Source: Phycisphaerales bacterium
Lineage (GTDB): Bacteria; Planctomycetota; Phycisphaerae; Sedimentisphaerales; UBA12454
NCBI GenBank assembly: GCA_003142595.1
Contig: PLMU01000017.1
Span: forward strand, 1 to 37,198
Length of the DNA stretch: 37,198 nt
Direction: 5' to 3'
The notes under the pieces: model-generated
Told to the model about the DNA's origin: nothing
The model's input: only the letters and a program-made list of their open reading frames with translations
Database searches by the model: none
Translations under genes and position numbers: made by a program
In this document: one piece after another, positions 1 to 8,130 of the stretch
How the letters are laid out: each line of letters begins with the position of its first letter
Numbering within the stretch: position 1 is the first letter of the stretch

Positions 1-438
1 GCCGACTGGCTGACCAAGCCGCGCCAGTGGACGATTGGCAAGATACTTCGTTTTATTCTGTTTATCGGGCCGATAAGCTCTCTCTTCGATTACTTGACGT
101 TTTTCATGATGCTATATGTTTTCAACTGCTGGAACAATCCGGCACTGTTCCACACCGGCTGGTTTGTGGAGTCGCTTTTCACTCAGACGTTAATTATCCA
201 TGTCATTCGCACCAACAAGATACCGTTTATCGAAAGCCGGGCCAGTTGGCCGCTAATCTTCACTTCCGTAATCATCGTCGCGGTAGGCGCATGGCTGATA
301 GTTTCGCCTCTGGCGAAAACGCTCGGGTTTGTCTCGCTGCCGCCGCTGTACTGGCTGTTTCTGGCAATCATGCTGCTGGGCTATGCGATTCTGACACAGG
401 TGGTTAAGACCTGGTTTGTTCGCAGGTTTGGAGAATGA
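1..438 (+). CDS. mgtA: Magnesium-translocating P-type ATPase, C-terminal part (partial)
   Basis: The window opens inside this gene; the reading frame is open from base 1 and ends in TGA at 436-438, leaving about 145 residues. They match the C-terminal membrane region of MgtA/MgtB type Mg2+ P-type ATPases. Visible are the segment GPISSLFDYLTFFMM, then a GWFVESLFTQTLIIHVIRT-type stretch followed by KIPFIESRA, and two further hydrophobic helices before a short basic tail. The family imports Mg2+ into the cytoplasm at the cost of ATP. The catalytic DKTGT and nucleotide-binding parts lie outside the window, so only the family is supported. It is followed after 72 bases by an RNB ribonuclease on the same strand. 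Any Mg2+-responsive leader would be upstream and cannot be seen. Confidence 0.88.
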   Translation, partial: ADWLTKPRQWTIGKILRFILFIGPISSLFDYLTFFMMLYVFNCWNNPALFHTGWFVESLFTQTLIIHVIRTNKIPFIESRASWPLIFTSVIIVAVGAWLIVSPLAKTLGFVSLPPLYWLFLAIMLLGYAILTQVVKTWFVRRFGE

Positions 439-510
439 TGGCCGTGGCGAAAAGAATACATTCATTGAGCAAGAAATCAAAATATGGTATTATTTTAGGA
501 AGGTGATAAT

Positions 511-1986
511 ATGACGAATACAGACGACAGGCAACATCGCTCTATCTTAAAAACAATTGCGCATCGGGTGATGATAGAAAGAGGATTTTTTCCTGATTTT
601 TCTCCCGGGGCGATCGCTGAACTCGACGGAATCCACGGACCGGCGACGCGAACTGAGGAATCGACTCGCGATTTGAGAAACCTTCTCTGGTGCTCCATCG
701 ATAATGATGATTCGCGTGATCTGGACCAGCTTACCGTTGCTCAGGCTATGCCCAACGGGGCCGCAAAAGTTCTTGTCGCAATTGCCGATGTTGACGCTGT
801 CGTCAAGAAGCAATCGGTACTTGACGAACATGCCAAGCAAAACACCACCTCGGTCTATACTGTTGCCGAGACATTTCCGATGCTGCCCGAGAAACTCTCC
901 ACGGATCTTACTTCTCTCAACTATGAATCAGACCGCCTTGCCATCGTAATTGAAATAGTTCTCGCCGGAGATGGTTCGCTTCAGAGTTCAGACCTCTATG
1001 GAGCGACAGTCCGTAATCGTGCAAAGCTTGCCTACAACAGCGTTGCCGCCTGGCTCGAGGTTAATGCCCCGATGCCGCAAGGAATCGGCACGGTCAAAGG
1101 TCTCGACGAGAACATTCGACTTCAGGACAGCGTGGCCCAGAAACTGAAATCGCTCCGGCATCTTAACGGTGCGCTTGACCTGGAAACAATAGAAGCACGT
1201 CCGGTCTTTGACGGAGATGAGCTTAAGGACTTACAAGCCGAAAAAAAGAACAGGGCCAAAGAAATTATTGAGGAATTTATGATTGCTGCCAACGGCATTG
1301 TCGCACGATACCTCGCGTCCAAAAACTTTACATCGCTGCGGCGCGTAGTCCGTATACCCAAACACTGGGACCGAATTATCGAGCTTGCCGCAGAACGTGG
1401 CACAACGCTGCCAAAGGAGCCTGACTCAAAAGCCCTGGATCAATTCCTGGTATCGGCGAAAGCTGCCGATCCTCTCCGTTTTCCTGACCTCTCTCTGAGC
1501 GTCATCAAGCTCATGGGTGCGGGTGAATACGTCGTCGAACTTCCGGGAAGCAGTGTCGCCGGGCACTTCGGTCTTGCGGTCAAGGACTATACTCACTCCA
1601 CCGCCCCGAACCGCCGATACCCCGATTTGATTGCACAACGGCTGCTTAAAGCAGCAATGGCGGGACATTCTGTGCCCTACGGGAACGACGAATTGGAATC
1701 GCTCGCAAAGCATTGCACCGAACAGGAAGACGCAGCGGAAAAAGTTGAACGGCAGGTCACAAAATCCGCAGCAGCAATACTGCTGGAATCGAGGATCGGA
1801 GAGCAGTTCGATGCCATCGTTACCGGCGCATCTGACAAAGGCACGTGGGTCCGTCTTTTTCATCCGCCCATTGAAGGAAGACTGGAGAACGGTTTTGAAG
1901 GTATGAATGTCGGCCACGAACTTCGCGTGCAATTGGTCCGCACGAATGTGGATCTTGGATATATCAATTTTAAGAGAGTGATGTAA
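511..1986 (+). CDS. RNB-domain (RNase II/R family) exoribonuclease
   Basis: This 491-residue protein has the RNB catalytic domain of RNase II/RNase R, which degrades RNA 3' to 5' using Mg2+. The acidic metal-binding cluster SIDNDDSRDLD lies at residues 62-72 (D64, D66, D67, D70, D72). The second family block, HSTAPNRRYPDLIAQRL, begins near residue 362. The last 70 residues look like a short S1-type RNA-binding barrel. At 491 residues it is much shorter than RNase R and lacks the N-terminal cold-shock domains, as in the compact RNB proteins of some bacteria. The start ATG has a good ribosome-binding site (GGAAGG, about 8 bases upstream). It lies between the Mg2+ ATPase and a HAD phosphatase, all on the + strand. 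The RNA substrate cannot be inferred. Confidence 0.9.
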   Translation: MTNTDDRQHRSILKTIAHRVMIERGFFPDFSPGAIAELDGIHGPATRTEESTRDLRNLLWCSIDNDDSRDLDQLTVAQAMPNGAAKVLVAIADVDAVVKKQSVLDEHAKQNTTSVYTVAETFPMLPEKLSTDLTSLNYESDRLAIVIEIVLAGDGSLQSSDLYGATVRNRAKLAYNSVAAWLEVNAPMPQGIGTVKGLDENIRLQDSVAQKLKSLRHLNGALDLETIEARPVFDGDELKDLQAEKKNRAKEIIEEFMIAANGIVARYLASKNFTSLRRVVRIPKHWDRIIELAAERGTTLPKEPDSKALDQFLVSAKAADPLRFPDLSLSVIKLMGAGEYVVELPGSSVAGHFGLAVKDYTHSTAPNRRYPDLIAQRLLKAAMAGHSVPYGNDELESLAKHCTEQEDAAEKVERQVTKSAAAILLESRIGEQFDAIVTGASDKGTWVRLFHPPIEGRLENGFEGMNVGHELRVQLVRTNVDLGYINFKRVM

Positions 1987-1995
1987 GGAAAACCA

Positions 1996-2049
1996 ATGCT
2001 GCAAATACCACATATTGAAGGCACGATTGTGCTGAAGGAGGCTGAGTGA
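1996..2049 (+). CDS. Possible 17-codon ORF overlapping the next gene
   Basis: A short frame reads MLQIPHIEGTIVLKEAE and stops at TGA 2047-2049, overlapping the GTG start of the HAD gene by three bases. An AAGGA element lies about six bases before its ATG, and the ribosome-binding site of the HAD gene lies inside it. It could be a coupling peptide or chance; it matches no family I recognise. Confidence 0.22.
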   Translation: MLQIPHIEGTIVLKEAE

Positions 2050-2672
2050 AAAAGAGCAGTTCAATTACGGCATTGTTCCTGGATATTGGCGGTGTCCTGC
2101 TCACCGACGGATGGGATCATCATGCCCGCAAACGGGCGGCGAAGGCATTTGGTCTGAATATCAAGGAAATGGACGACAGACATAATATGATAATAGATAC
2201 GTATGAGATAGGTAAGCTCACGCTGGAAGAATATTTAGATTGGGTGGTCTTCTACCGAAAGCGACCGTTCACACGTGCTCAATTTCGGAAATTCATGTTC
2301 GCCCAGTCGAAGCCGTATCCCGAAATGATCGAGTTGGTCCGCCGGCTTAAGGAACGGTATGGATTGAAGATTGTCGTGGTCAGCAACGAAGCACGCGAAC
2401 TGAATGCGTATCGGATTCGAAAGTTCAAGCTTGATGGTTTTGTGGATTTTTTCATTTCCTCCTGCTTCGTCCACTTGCGAAAGCCTGACGTGGACATCTT
2501 TCGTATGGCGATCGATATCGCGCAGGTTCCGGCCAATCAGATAGTCTATATTGAGAACCTTCCGATGTTTGTCCAGGTCGCAAAAGGCCTGGGAATTCGA
2601 GGTATTTGTCACACGGATTACAAGTCTACATGTGTGAAACTGGCTTCGTTTGGATTGGAGGCTGCAGAATGA
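2046..2672 (+). CDS. HAD-superfamily hydrolase
   Basis: This 208-residue haloacid dehalogenase-like hydrolase is probably a phosphatase. Motif I appears as FLDIGGVLL near residues 11-19; the second Asp of the usual DxD is replaced by Gly (D-I-G). Motif II is VVVSNEA near residue 115, and the motif III Lys is in HLRKPD near residue 143. The equivalent of motif IV is YIENLPM near residue 172, which carries E-N instead of the usual DD or DN. Changes at the second motif I Asp and at motif IV could mean altered chemistry, as in several DxG-type HAD proteins. The start is GTG, supported by AAGGAGG five bases upstream. It lies between the RNB ribonuclease and phosphoketolase. The substrate is not predictable. 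Confidence 0.85.
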   Translation: MKKSSSITALFLDIGGVLLTDGWDHHARKRAAKAFGLNIKEMDDRHNMIIDTYEIGKLTLEEYLDWVVFYRKRPFTRAQFRKFMFAQSKPYPEMIELVRRLKERYGLKIVVVSNEARELNAYRIRKFKLDGFVDFFISSCFVHLRKPDVDIFRMAIDIAQVPANQIVYIENLPMFVQVAKGLGIRGICHTDYKSTCVKLASFGLEAAE

Positions 2673-2757
2673 CAAACCAGTCATCCGCACGAATGAAGAA
2701 TTGATGATTGCCATCGCGATTTGTTGGTTTGGGTTTTACAATTGAAAAGGAATGATT

Positions 2758-5163
2758 ATGAAGGCAAAAAAAGTGTCTGAAAATAAAAATGAAAATGACA
2801 AGCCGTTGTCACCCGATCTGCTGCGAAAGATAAACGCCTATTGGCGAGCCGCCAATTATTTGTCGGTCGGTCAGCTATATCTCTGTAACAATCCTTTGCT
2901 TCGGGAGCCGCTGAATTTATCACACGTCAAGTCTATGCTGCTCGGGCATTGGGGCACGACGCCGGGTCAGAACTTTATTTATGTACATTTGAACCGGGTC
3001 ATCAAAAAGTACGATCTAAATATGTTTTATATTGCAGGCCCAGGCCACGGCGGCCCTGCGCTGGTAGGCAATACTTATCTCGAAGGCACTTACAGTGAAG
3101 TCTATCCGAATATCACCCAGGACGAAGCCGGTCTGAAAAAGCTGTTTAAGCAATTTTCATTTCCCGGCGGTATTTCCAGCCATGTTGCGCCGACGACGCC
3201 GGGGTCGATTCATGAAGGCGGCGAGTTAGGATATTCGCTAAGCCATGCCTTTGGTGCCGCGTTCGACAATCCCGATCTGGTCGTTGCCTGCATCATCGGC
3301 GACGGTGAAGCGGAAACCGGACCCTTGGCAACCGCATGGCACTCCAATAAATTTCTCAATCCGATAACCGACGGAGTCGTGCTGCCGATCCTGCATCTCA
3401 ACGGCTATAAAATAGCCAACCCAACTGTGTCGGCCCGCATAGAGCATGAGGAATTGGAGCAATTCCTGCGAGGCTGCGGATGGACGCCTTACTTTGTCCA
3501 AGGGGACGATCCGGAAAAAATGCATCAACTCATGGCCGGTACTTTGGAAGAGGTCATCGAGAGTATTCAGCAGATCAAAAATAACGCGCGAAATAAAAAC
3601 GATACCACTCGGCCACGCTGGCCGATGATAGTACTTAAGTCGCCTAAGGGCTGGACCGGACCGAAAGTCGTCGATGGTCTGCAAATCGAGGGCACCTTTC
3701 GAGCACACCAGATTCCATTACTGGTGGATTCCGAGCACCCCGGTCATCTCAAGCTCCTTGAGAGCTGGATGAAAAGCTATAAGGCGGAGGAACTCTTTGA
3801 TAAAGAGGGACGTCTAATGCCGGAATTGGTCGAACTGGCACCCAAAGGTGAGCGAAGAATGGGCGCAAATCCTCACGCCAACGGCGGATTATTATTGCAC
3901 GACCTGATTATGCCTGATTTTCGGAAATATGCGGTGAATGTGCCATCTCCAGGATCAGTTGAGGCCTCAGACGCGCATATGCTCGGAGAATTCTTGCGCG
4001 ATGTGATTAAGCTCAATCAGGAGCAGCGAAATTTCCGGATATTCGGTCCTGATGAAACGCTTTCCAACAGGTTGAATTGTGTTTTTGAGGTTACCAACCG
4101 GCAGTGGGAAGCCCGAACAAAAGAGAACGATGAATTTCTTGCATCCGACGGTCGGGTAATGGAGATGCTTAGCGAGCATCAATGTGAAGGTTGGCTCGAG
4201 GGATATCTGCTGACAGGCAGGCACGGGTTGTTTAACTGCTATGAAGCGTTCATTCACATTATCGATTCGATGTTTAACCAGCACGCCAAGTGGCTGAAAA
4301 TTACCGCGGAATTACCATGGCGGCGGAAAATTGCTTCGCTTAATTACCTGCTCGCATCGCACGTCTGGCAGCAAGCTCATAATGGTTTTACCCATCAAGA
4401 TCCCGGCTTCATCGACCACGTGGTAAACAAGAAAGCTTCTATTGTGCGCGTTTACCTTCCGCCCGACGCCAACTGCCTGCTATCGGTTGGAGATCATTGT
4501 TTGAGGAGCCGACATTACGTTAACGTCATAGTCGCGGGTAAATACCAGGCACCTCAATGGTTGAGTATGGATGCCGCCATTGAACATTGCACTAAAGGGA
4601 TTGGCGTATGGCAATGGGCGAGCAATGACCATAGCGTCGAGCCGGACGTGGTGATGGCTTGCTGCGGCGACGTGCCAACGCTCGAGACTCTGGCCGCTGT
4701 TTCTATCCTTCGTAAGCATCTGCCCGATTTAAAAATACGCGTGATCAATGTTGTAGATCTGATGAAACTCGAACCGAATACGGAACATCCGCACGGACTG
4801 AGTGATCAAGACTTCGATGCATTATTCACTAAAGACAAGCCAATCGTCTTCGCGTTCCACGGCTACCCCTGGCTGGTGCACAGGTTGACATACCGCCGTA
4901 ACAACCACGAAAACATGCATGTTCGGGGCTATAAGGAAGAAGGCACCATCACAACATACTTCGACATGACGGTTTTAAACGATCTTGACAGATTCCACCT
5001 GGTGCAAGATGTGGTTGATCGGCTGCCGCGATTGGGCGCCAAAGGGGCTCAACTGAAGCAGATGGTGCAGGACAAACTCGTCGAACATAAACAGTATATC
5101 GACAAGTACGGCCAGGACATGCCGGAAATTCGCAACTGGAAATGGGACGTAGAAGAGGTATAA
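2758..5163 (+). CDS. xfp: Phosphoketolase (xylulose-5-phosphate/fructose-6-phosphate type)
   Basis: About 800 residues long, the usual family size, this thiamine-diphosphate enzyme splits xylulose-5-P (and often fructose-6-P) with phosphate into acetyl-phosphate plus glyceraldehyde-3-P or erythrose-4-P. The family signatures are clear: GPGHGGPA near residue 98, [14 protein letters not shown] near residue 155, and the GDGEAETGP cofactor-binding segment near residue 182, followed by [11 protein letters not shown] second ATG lies two codons after the ORF's first ATG (2752); the second is preferred because AAAAGG sits seven bases before it. No acetate kinase or phosphotransacetylase lies nearby in the window, so acetyl-phosphate use must be encoded elsewhere. 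It is the last large gene of the + strand block that begins with the Mg2+ ATPase. Confidence 0.96.
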   Translation: MKAKKVSENKNENDKPLSPDLLRKINAYWRAANYLSVGQLYLCNNPLLREPLNLSHVKSMLLGHWGTTPGQNFIYVHLNRVIKKYDLNMFYIAGPGHGGPALVGNTYLEGTYSEVYPNITQDEAGLKKLFKQFSFPGGISSHVAPTTPGSIHEGGELGYSLSHAFGAAFDNPDLVVACIIGDGEAETGPLATAWHSNKFLNPITDGVVLPILHLNGYKIANPTVSARIEHEELEQFLRGCGWTPYFVQGDDPEKMHQLMAGTLEEVIESIQQIKNNARNKNDTTRPRWPMIVLKSPKGWTGPKVVDGLQIEGTFRAHQIPLLVDSEHPGHLKLLESWMKSYKAEELFDKEGRLMPELVELAPKGERRMGANPHANGGLLLHDLIMPDFRKYAVNVPSPGSVEASDAHMLGEFLRDVIKLNQEQRNFRIFGPDETLSNRLNCVFEVTNRQWEARTKENDEFLASDGRVMEMLSEHQCEGWLEGYLLTGRHGLFNCYEAFIHIIDSMFNQHAKWLKITAELPWRRKIASLNYLLASHVWQQAHNGFTHQDPGFIDHVVNKKASIVRVYLPPDANCLLSVGDHCLRSRHYVNVIVAGKYQAPQWLSMDAAIEHCTKGIGVWQWASNDHSVEPDVVMACCGDVPTLETLAAVSILRKHLPDLKIRVINVVDLMKLEPNTEHPHGLSDQDFDALFTKDKPIVFAFHGYPWLVHRLTYRRNNHENMHVRGYKEEGTITTYFDMTVLNDLDRFHLVQDVVDRLPRLGAKGAQLKQMVQDKLVEHKQYIDKYGQDMPEIRNWKWDVEEV

Positions 5164-5213
5164 CATCACCGCATTGGAATTATTGGAAATTGAATTAAGA
5201 AAGGACAGGACCA

Positions 5214-5438
5214 ATGAATGAAAATGGACAAAATCACCATCGGCAGGAAAGGGAAGAGCACAACAAGAAGCATCATGACGATAAGCCTTACTGGAAACGG
5301 ATACATCATACCTGGAGTTTTTGGGTTTTCTTGTTTTTGATGTTAGCTGCCATCATATATTACATGCTGAGCGATAACTTGTCATTGCGGCCTCGCATCC
5401 AACCACAGCAACCGCCTTCAGGTGCCGTAGGAAAATAG
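5214..5438 (+). CDS. Small His-rich single-pass membrane protein
   Basis: This 74-residue protein has a hydrophilic N-terminal part with several His pairs (HH at residues 8-9, 20-21 and 31-32) rich in Glu and Lys. One strong transmembrane helix follows (about residues 34-52, WSFWVFLFLMLAAIIYYML) and then a Pro/Gln-rich tail. A GAAAGGACAGGA element precedes the ATG. It lies 50 bases after the phosphoketolase and may share its transcript. I do not recognise a named family. The His-rich segment could bind metal, but that is only a guess. Confidence 0.65.
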   Translation: MNENGQNHHRQEREEHNKKHHDDKPYWKRIHHTWSFWVFLFLMLAAIIYYMLSDNLSLRPRIQPQQPPSGAVGK

Positions 5439-5466
5439 AACCATAGAAAAATGATAGGAGACGCCT

Positions 5467-5580
5467 ATGAAGGAAAATGAACAAGCAACCGGAAATAAAC
5501 CCGAATCGAAGCCGGGATCGAAGAACGATTTGAAATCCCTGTCCATGCCGGAATTGGAGAAAAAATTGGGCAATCCATAA
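5467..5580 (+). pseudogene. 37-codon stub resembling the N-terminus of a proton-efflux P-type ATPase
   Basis: The frame from ATG 5467 to TAA 5580 encodes 37 residues: a polar, Lys/Pro-rich start, then DLKSLSMPELEKKLG and NP before the stop. Plasma-membrane proton-efflux P-type ATPases typically begin this way, with a polar leader and a sequence close to LKSLPMPELEKKLGSSPDGL. Here the similarity stops exactly where the cation-ATPase N-domain should continue, and the following DNA is repetitive non-coding sequence. It has a ribosome-binding site (ATAGGAGA) so may still be translated. I read it as the surviving 5' end of a deleted ATPase gene; the match is from memory of the family. A genuine small protein is the alternative. 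Confidence 0.5.
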
Positions 5581-5592
5581 TGTCCATAATTA

Positions 5593-5613
5593 GTTATCGG
5601 TTATCAGTTATCA
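5593..5613. repeat. Heptamer tandem repeat (GTTATCR x3)
   Basis: Three consecutive copies of the 7-mer GTTATC(G/A) lie directly after the ATPase stub. The following 160 bases hold further low-complexity sequence (repeats around AATACAG) and a small perfect palindrome CCCGCC-GAG-GGCGGG at 5720-5734. Confidence 0.6.
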
Positions 5614-5776
5614 GTTTAAGCGGATGAATTTGGTGCCTATGGCATGGCATAATAGCCATTGTGTTTGGAAAAAGAGAGAGTAAAATAGAATACAGAATAC
5701 AGTAGACAGAATAAGGAATCCCGCCGAGGGCGGGGCTGGTTCAGGAGACAGAAGAAAAAACAAGGAGAAAAATAAA

Positions 5777-6508
5777 ATGAAAATGAAAGTGAAAGACACC
5801 TGGTTCGAATTCAAAATGGCAAGTTTTGTATCAGTTGGTATGGGGTTAACGGCGTGGGTAACTACATATGTGGATGCAAGATTGACAACGTGTTTGCCGT
5901 ACCATGCCAGGGAATATCCAATGGGGTATTGGATTCTATTTATCATTCCTATTATTTTCGTTGCCATGTATTTGGGTAGTGTTTGGGATGTATCCTGGTA
6001 TAAGAAAATTATGCTTGCAGAGATGGGGCTTGTAATAGTGGGAGTGATTTCATTATTTAATTTTATCCCCGGATTTCCTCACGGGAATATGTCTACATGG
6101 CTCGTTCTTTATTGCATTGCAAGTACCATTGCTTACTGGATTCATTATACCCCTGTGAGGAGTGATTACACATCATGGCCGGACATTGTGGATGATGCGA
6201 AAATAGAAAGGGCTAAAGAGTCGATCAATTTGTGGCGCATTATAGGCATAACAATAGGCGCAGGCTATTTGGGGATTATATTGCAGTGGAGCCATCTATT
6301 AGGGATTGAGGCGCCCAATAATATTGCTTCAGATGTCAACGAGAAGTCTCTTGTCGGTATATTCCTTTCGATCCAATTGGTGTTCTTTTCCATTTTTATT
6401 ATATTTGGCCTGCTATATGAGAGCTACAAAAAAACTGAGGACGCAGCGAATGTTTTGTTAAGTATCAAGAAGGATAAAACTCATAAGGCTCAGGAAACTG
6501 AAGAATGA
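5777..6508 (+). CDS. Six-helix membrane protein of unknown function
   Basis: This 243-residue protein has about six predicted membrane helices, near residues 14-30, 50-68, 78-97, 104-122, 150-170 and 195-217. A soluble loop of about 25 residues lies between helices 4 and 5, and a charged Lys/Glu-rich tail ends the protein. A purine-rich ribosome-binding site (AAGGAG) lies about nine bases before the ATG. The gene is markedly more AT-rich than the phosphoketolase block and sits in an accessory stretch flanked by repeats. No family motif is recognised and no function is proposed. Confidence 0.7.
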   Translation: MKMKVKDTWFEFKMASFVSVGMGLTAWVTTYVDARLTTCLPYHAREYPMGYWILFIIPIIFVAMYLGSVWDVSWYKKIMLAEMGLVIVGVISLFNFIPGFPHGNMSTWLVLYCIASTIAYWIHYTPVRSDYTSWPDIVDDAKIERAKESINLWRIIGITIGAGYLGIILQWSHLLGIEAPNNIASDVNEKSLVGIFLSIQLVFFSIFIIFGLLYESYKKTEDAANVLLSIKKDKTHKAQETEE

Positions 6509-6660
6509 TAAATTAAACCGTTTTTGTCTAATGGACTATGTCATGCGGGAGGCAGATAAGATTTGTTGATGTTTTGTTGCCGGCCCCGATGAGATAGTTG
6601 CGACATCTCACAGGGCAGGTAAAGTAAAATGTTTTCAAGCAAAAAGTGTGGTAGATTATT

Positions 6661-7251
6661 ATGAGATCAATTGCCATGGAGGCTGAGAATAAATTTGCTA
6701 AAGAGTATGAAGCGATCTGGGAACACTGTGATACCAAAAGTGATATCGAGTGGATTGTATTAAAGGCCCATTTAGTATCAGAAAGTTATATGGATCGCTT
6801 TTTCAACACATTTTTTATGAGTGGAAAAAAGTTGCTAGATAGCGGTAACCTATCGTATCGACAAAAACTTGTCTTATCAAAAGCTATAGGCTTCTTCCCC
6901 GATGATATGTTGGATTGTCTGAGTAAATTGAACTTACTAAGAAATAAGCTCGCACATGACTTGGAATATCAAATATCAATTGAAGATGTTGATCTTATTG
7001 GACATTCTTTAGGGAGGTATTATTCAAAACTAAAAAGGGAGCGTACAGGAGGAATCAAAGATTTATTAATTGGTGTTTTGGGATTTGTGGTCGGTGGAAT
7101 GGCATATGGTTTGGTTGACTATGAATGTAAAATAGATCGCGGAAAGAAAACACAAAATGAAAATCAGAATATGTCACTTCCGCTGAAAGCGGGGAATCTT
7201 CGCGTCAGGAGAGATAAACGTCCTACTAAAAGGCAACGCAATACTGTATGA
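6661..7251 (+). CDS. HEPN-like protein with C-terminal membrane segment
   Basis: This 196-residue protein begins with an all-helical domain of about 115 residues. Near residue 93 it carries LRNKLAHD, which fits the R-x4-H signature of HEPN domains; this region also resembles the short bacterial families that share RNKLAH, such as DUF4145-type proteins. Many HEPN proteins are RNases of toxin-antitoxin or defence systems. A glycine-rich hydrophobic segment (LLIGVLGFVVGGMAYGLV, about residues 131-148) could be one membrane helix, then a basic tail. The start is uncertain: ATG 6661 or ATG 6676 (MEAENKF), neither with a clear ribosome-binding site. No nucleotidyltransferase or antitoxin partner is visible next to it. 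Nuclease activity is inference only. Confidence 0.6.
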   Translation: MRSIAMEAENKFAKEYEAIWEHCDTKSDIEWIVLKAHLVSESYMDRFFNTFFMSGKKLLDSGNLSYRQKLVLSKAIGFFPDDMLDCLSKLNLLRNKLAHDLEYQISIEDVDLIGHSLGRYYSKLKRERTGGIKDLLIGVLGFVVGGMAYGLVDYECKIDRGKKTQNENQNMSLPLKAGNLRVRRDKRPTKRQRNTV

Positions 7252-7286
7252 CAAGAATGTTGATATTAGCATAATGGCAGGATAGC

Positions 7287-7308
7287 CCCGCACCGGATTA
7301 GGTGCGGG
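7287..7308. repeat. Short perfect palindrome, 8-bp arms
   Basis: CCCGCACC and GGTGCGGG flank a six-base loop (GGATTA). No T-tract follows, so it is more like a small REP-type palindrome than an intrinsic terminator, though it could act as a weak 3' end for the HEPN-like gene. Confidence 0.5.
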
Positions 7309-7364
7309 ATGAAATTGGTGAGAGTTGTGATAGAAATTAGTATGTTATGTAAGGAGAAAAAAGC

Positions 7365-7913
7365 ATGTTTGGAATCGTTGTAATTTTTACCGTGCTTATG
7401 AGTGCTTTTCTGCTGGCGCTGGATACTAAATGGAGGAGAGGTAGAATTTTATATATACGTGTTATTATTGCGGTTGTTATAAATTTCATGGCTGCTGGTA
7501 TAAGTGCTGGTCAAAGCGGCGTTCCTTACGATGCTGCGGATTTTGTCGTAAGGTATTTCGCAATGCTGGCTTTTTTATGGTTCATTTTTATGCGACCAAG
7601 AAAATTAGCTGATGCTTACCTGCGCAAAGGGGCATACTTACTTAATGGTGGAAGGATTCAAGAAGCGTTCACTTATTTGAATGAAGCATTGGCAGTTACG
7701 AAATCTGATGAGACTAAAGGGGCAATCCTGTACAAGATAGCTATCTGTAATCTTCGTCTTGGACAAAAAGAACTTGCGGTTAAAGCATTAACTGATGCTA
7801 TTAAGGCTCAGCCATCTCTTAAAAATCAGATTGCCAAGGACAAGAATTTTGCCGAGCTTCAAGGCGATAGTGATTTCCGGAATTTAATTTCAACAGGTGT
7901 AACGGCACACTAA
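7365..7913 (+). CDS. Membrane-anchored TPR protein
   Basis: This 182-residue protein has three hydrophobic helices in its first half (about residues 1-18, 27-47 and 64-78). About 100 soluble residues follow, containing two tetratricopeptide-like repeats (LADAYLRKGAYLLNGGRIQEA and AILYKIAICNLRLGQKELA). The last part (NFAELQGDSDFRNLIS) resembles the end segment of many bacterial TPR proteins. TPR repeats mediate protein-protein contacts; the partner is unknown. The ATG has a clear TAAGGAG ribosome-binding site. It is the last gene of the AT-rich accessory stretch, without obvious functional links to its neighbours. Confidence 0.68.
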   Translation: MFGIVVIFTVLMSAFLLALDTKWRRGRILYIRVIIAVVINFMAAGISAGQSGVPYDAADFVVRYFAMLAFLWFIFMRPRKLADAYLRKGAYLLNGGRIQEAFTYLNEALAVTKSDETKGAILYKIAICNLRLGQKELAVKALTDAIKAQPSLKNQIAKDKNFAELQGDSDFRNLISTGVTAH

Positions 7914-8010
7914 GTATAAAAAAAATTGTTTAGCTAATGTTCTTCTTGGTTGGCGCATATAGCTCATTTCTTATGTATTGAATAGAGGAGGATTTCATGA
8001 TTTTAGATTT

Positions 8011-8040
8011 CTGGATTCCCGTTTGCACGGGAATGACAAT
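8011..8040. repeat. REP-like palindrome (ATTCCCGT-TTGC-ACGGGAAT)
   Basis: The 8-bp arms at 8015-8022 and 8027-8034 enclose a 4-base loop, preceded by CTGG and followed by GACAA. The minus strand would read VIPVQTGIQ, a conceptual peptide commonly seen where this type of dispersed palindromic repeat falls in a frame. It lies in the gap between the TPR protein and the PLP decarboxylase. Confidence 0.6.
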
Positions 8041-8130
8041 TCCCTTGATTATAAGATAGTTCCATATTATTCTTATGATACGAAAGGACACGGACGGAAA
8101 CACTGATAACCACAGACTGAAAAGGAAGTT

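Noticed and set aside
1426-2064. Long minus-strand frame opposite the RNB ribonuclease
   Set aside because: It overlaps a well-supported gene and has no domain signature; a shadow frame.
5581-5776. CRISPR-like appearance of short repeats (GTTATC, AATACAG)
   Set aside because: Units are 7 bases with no spacers; it is simple tandem or low-complexity sequence.
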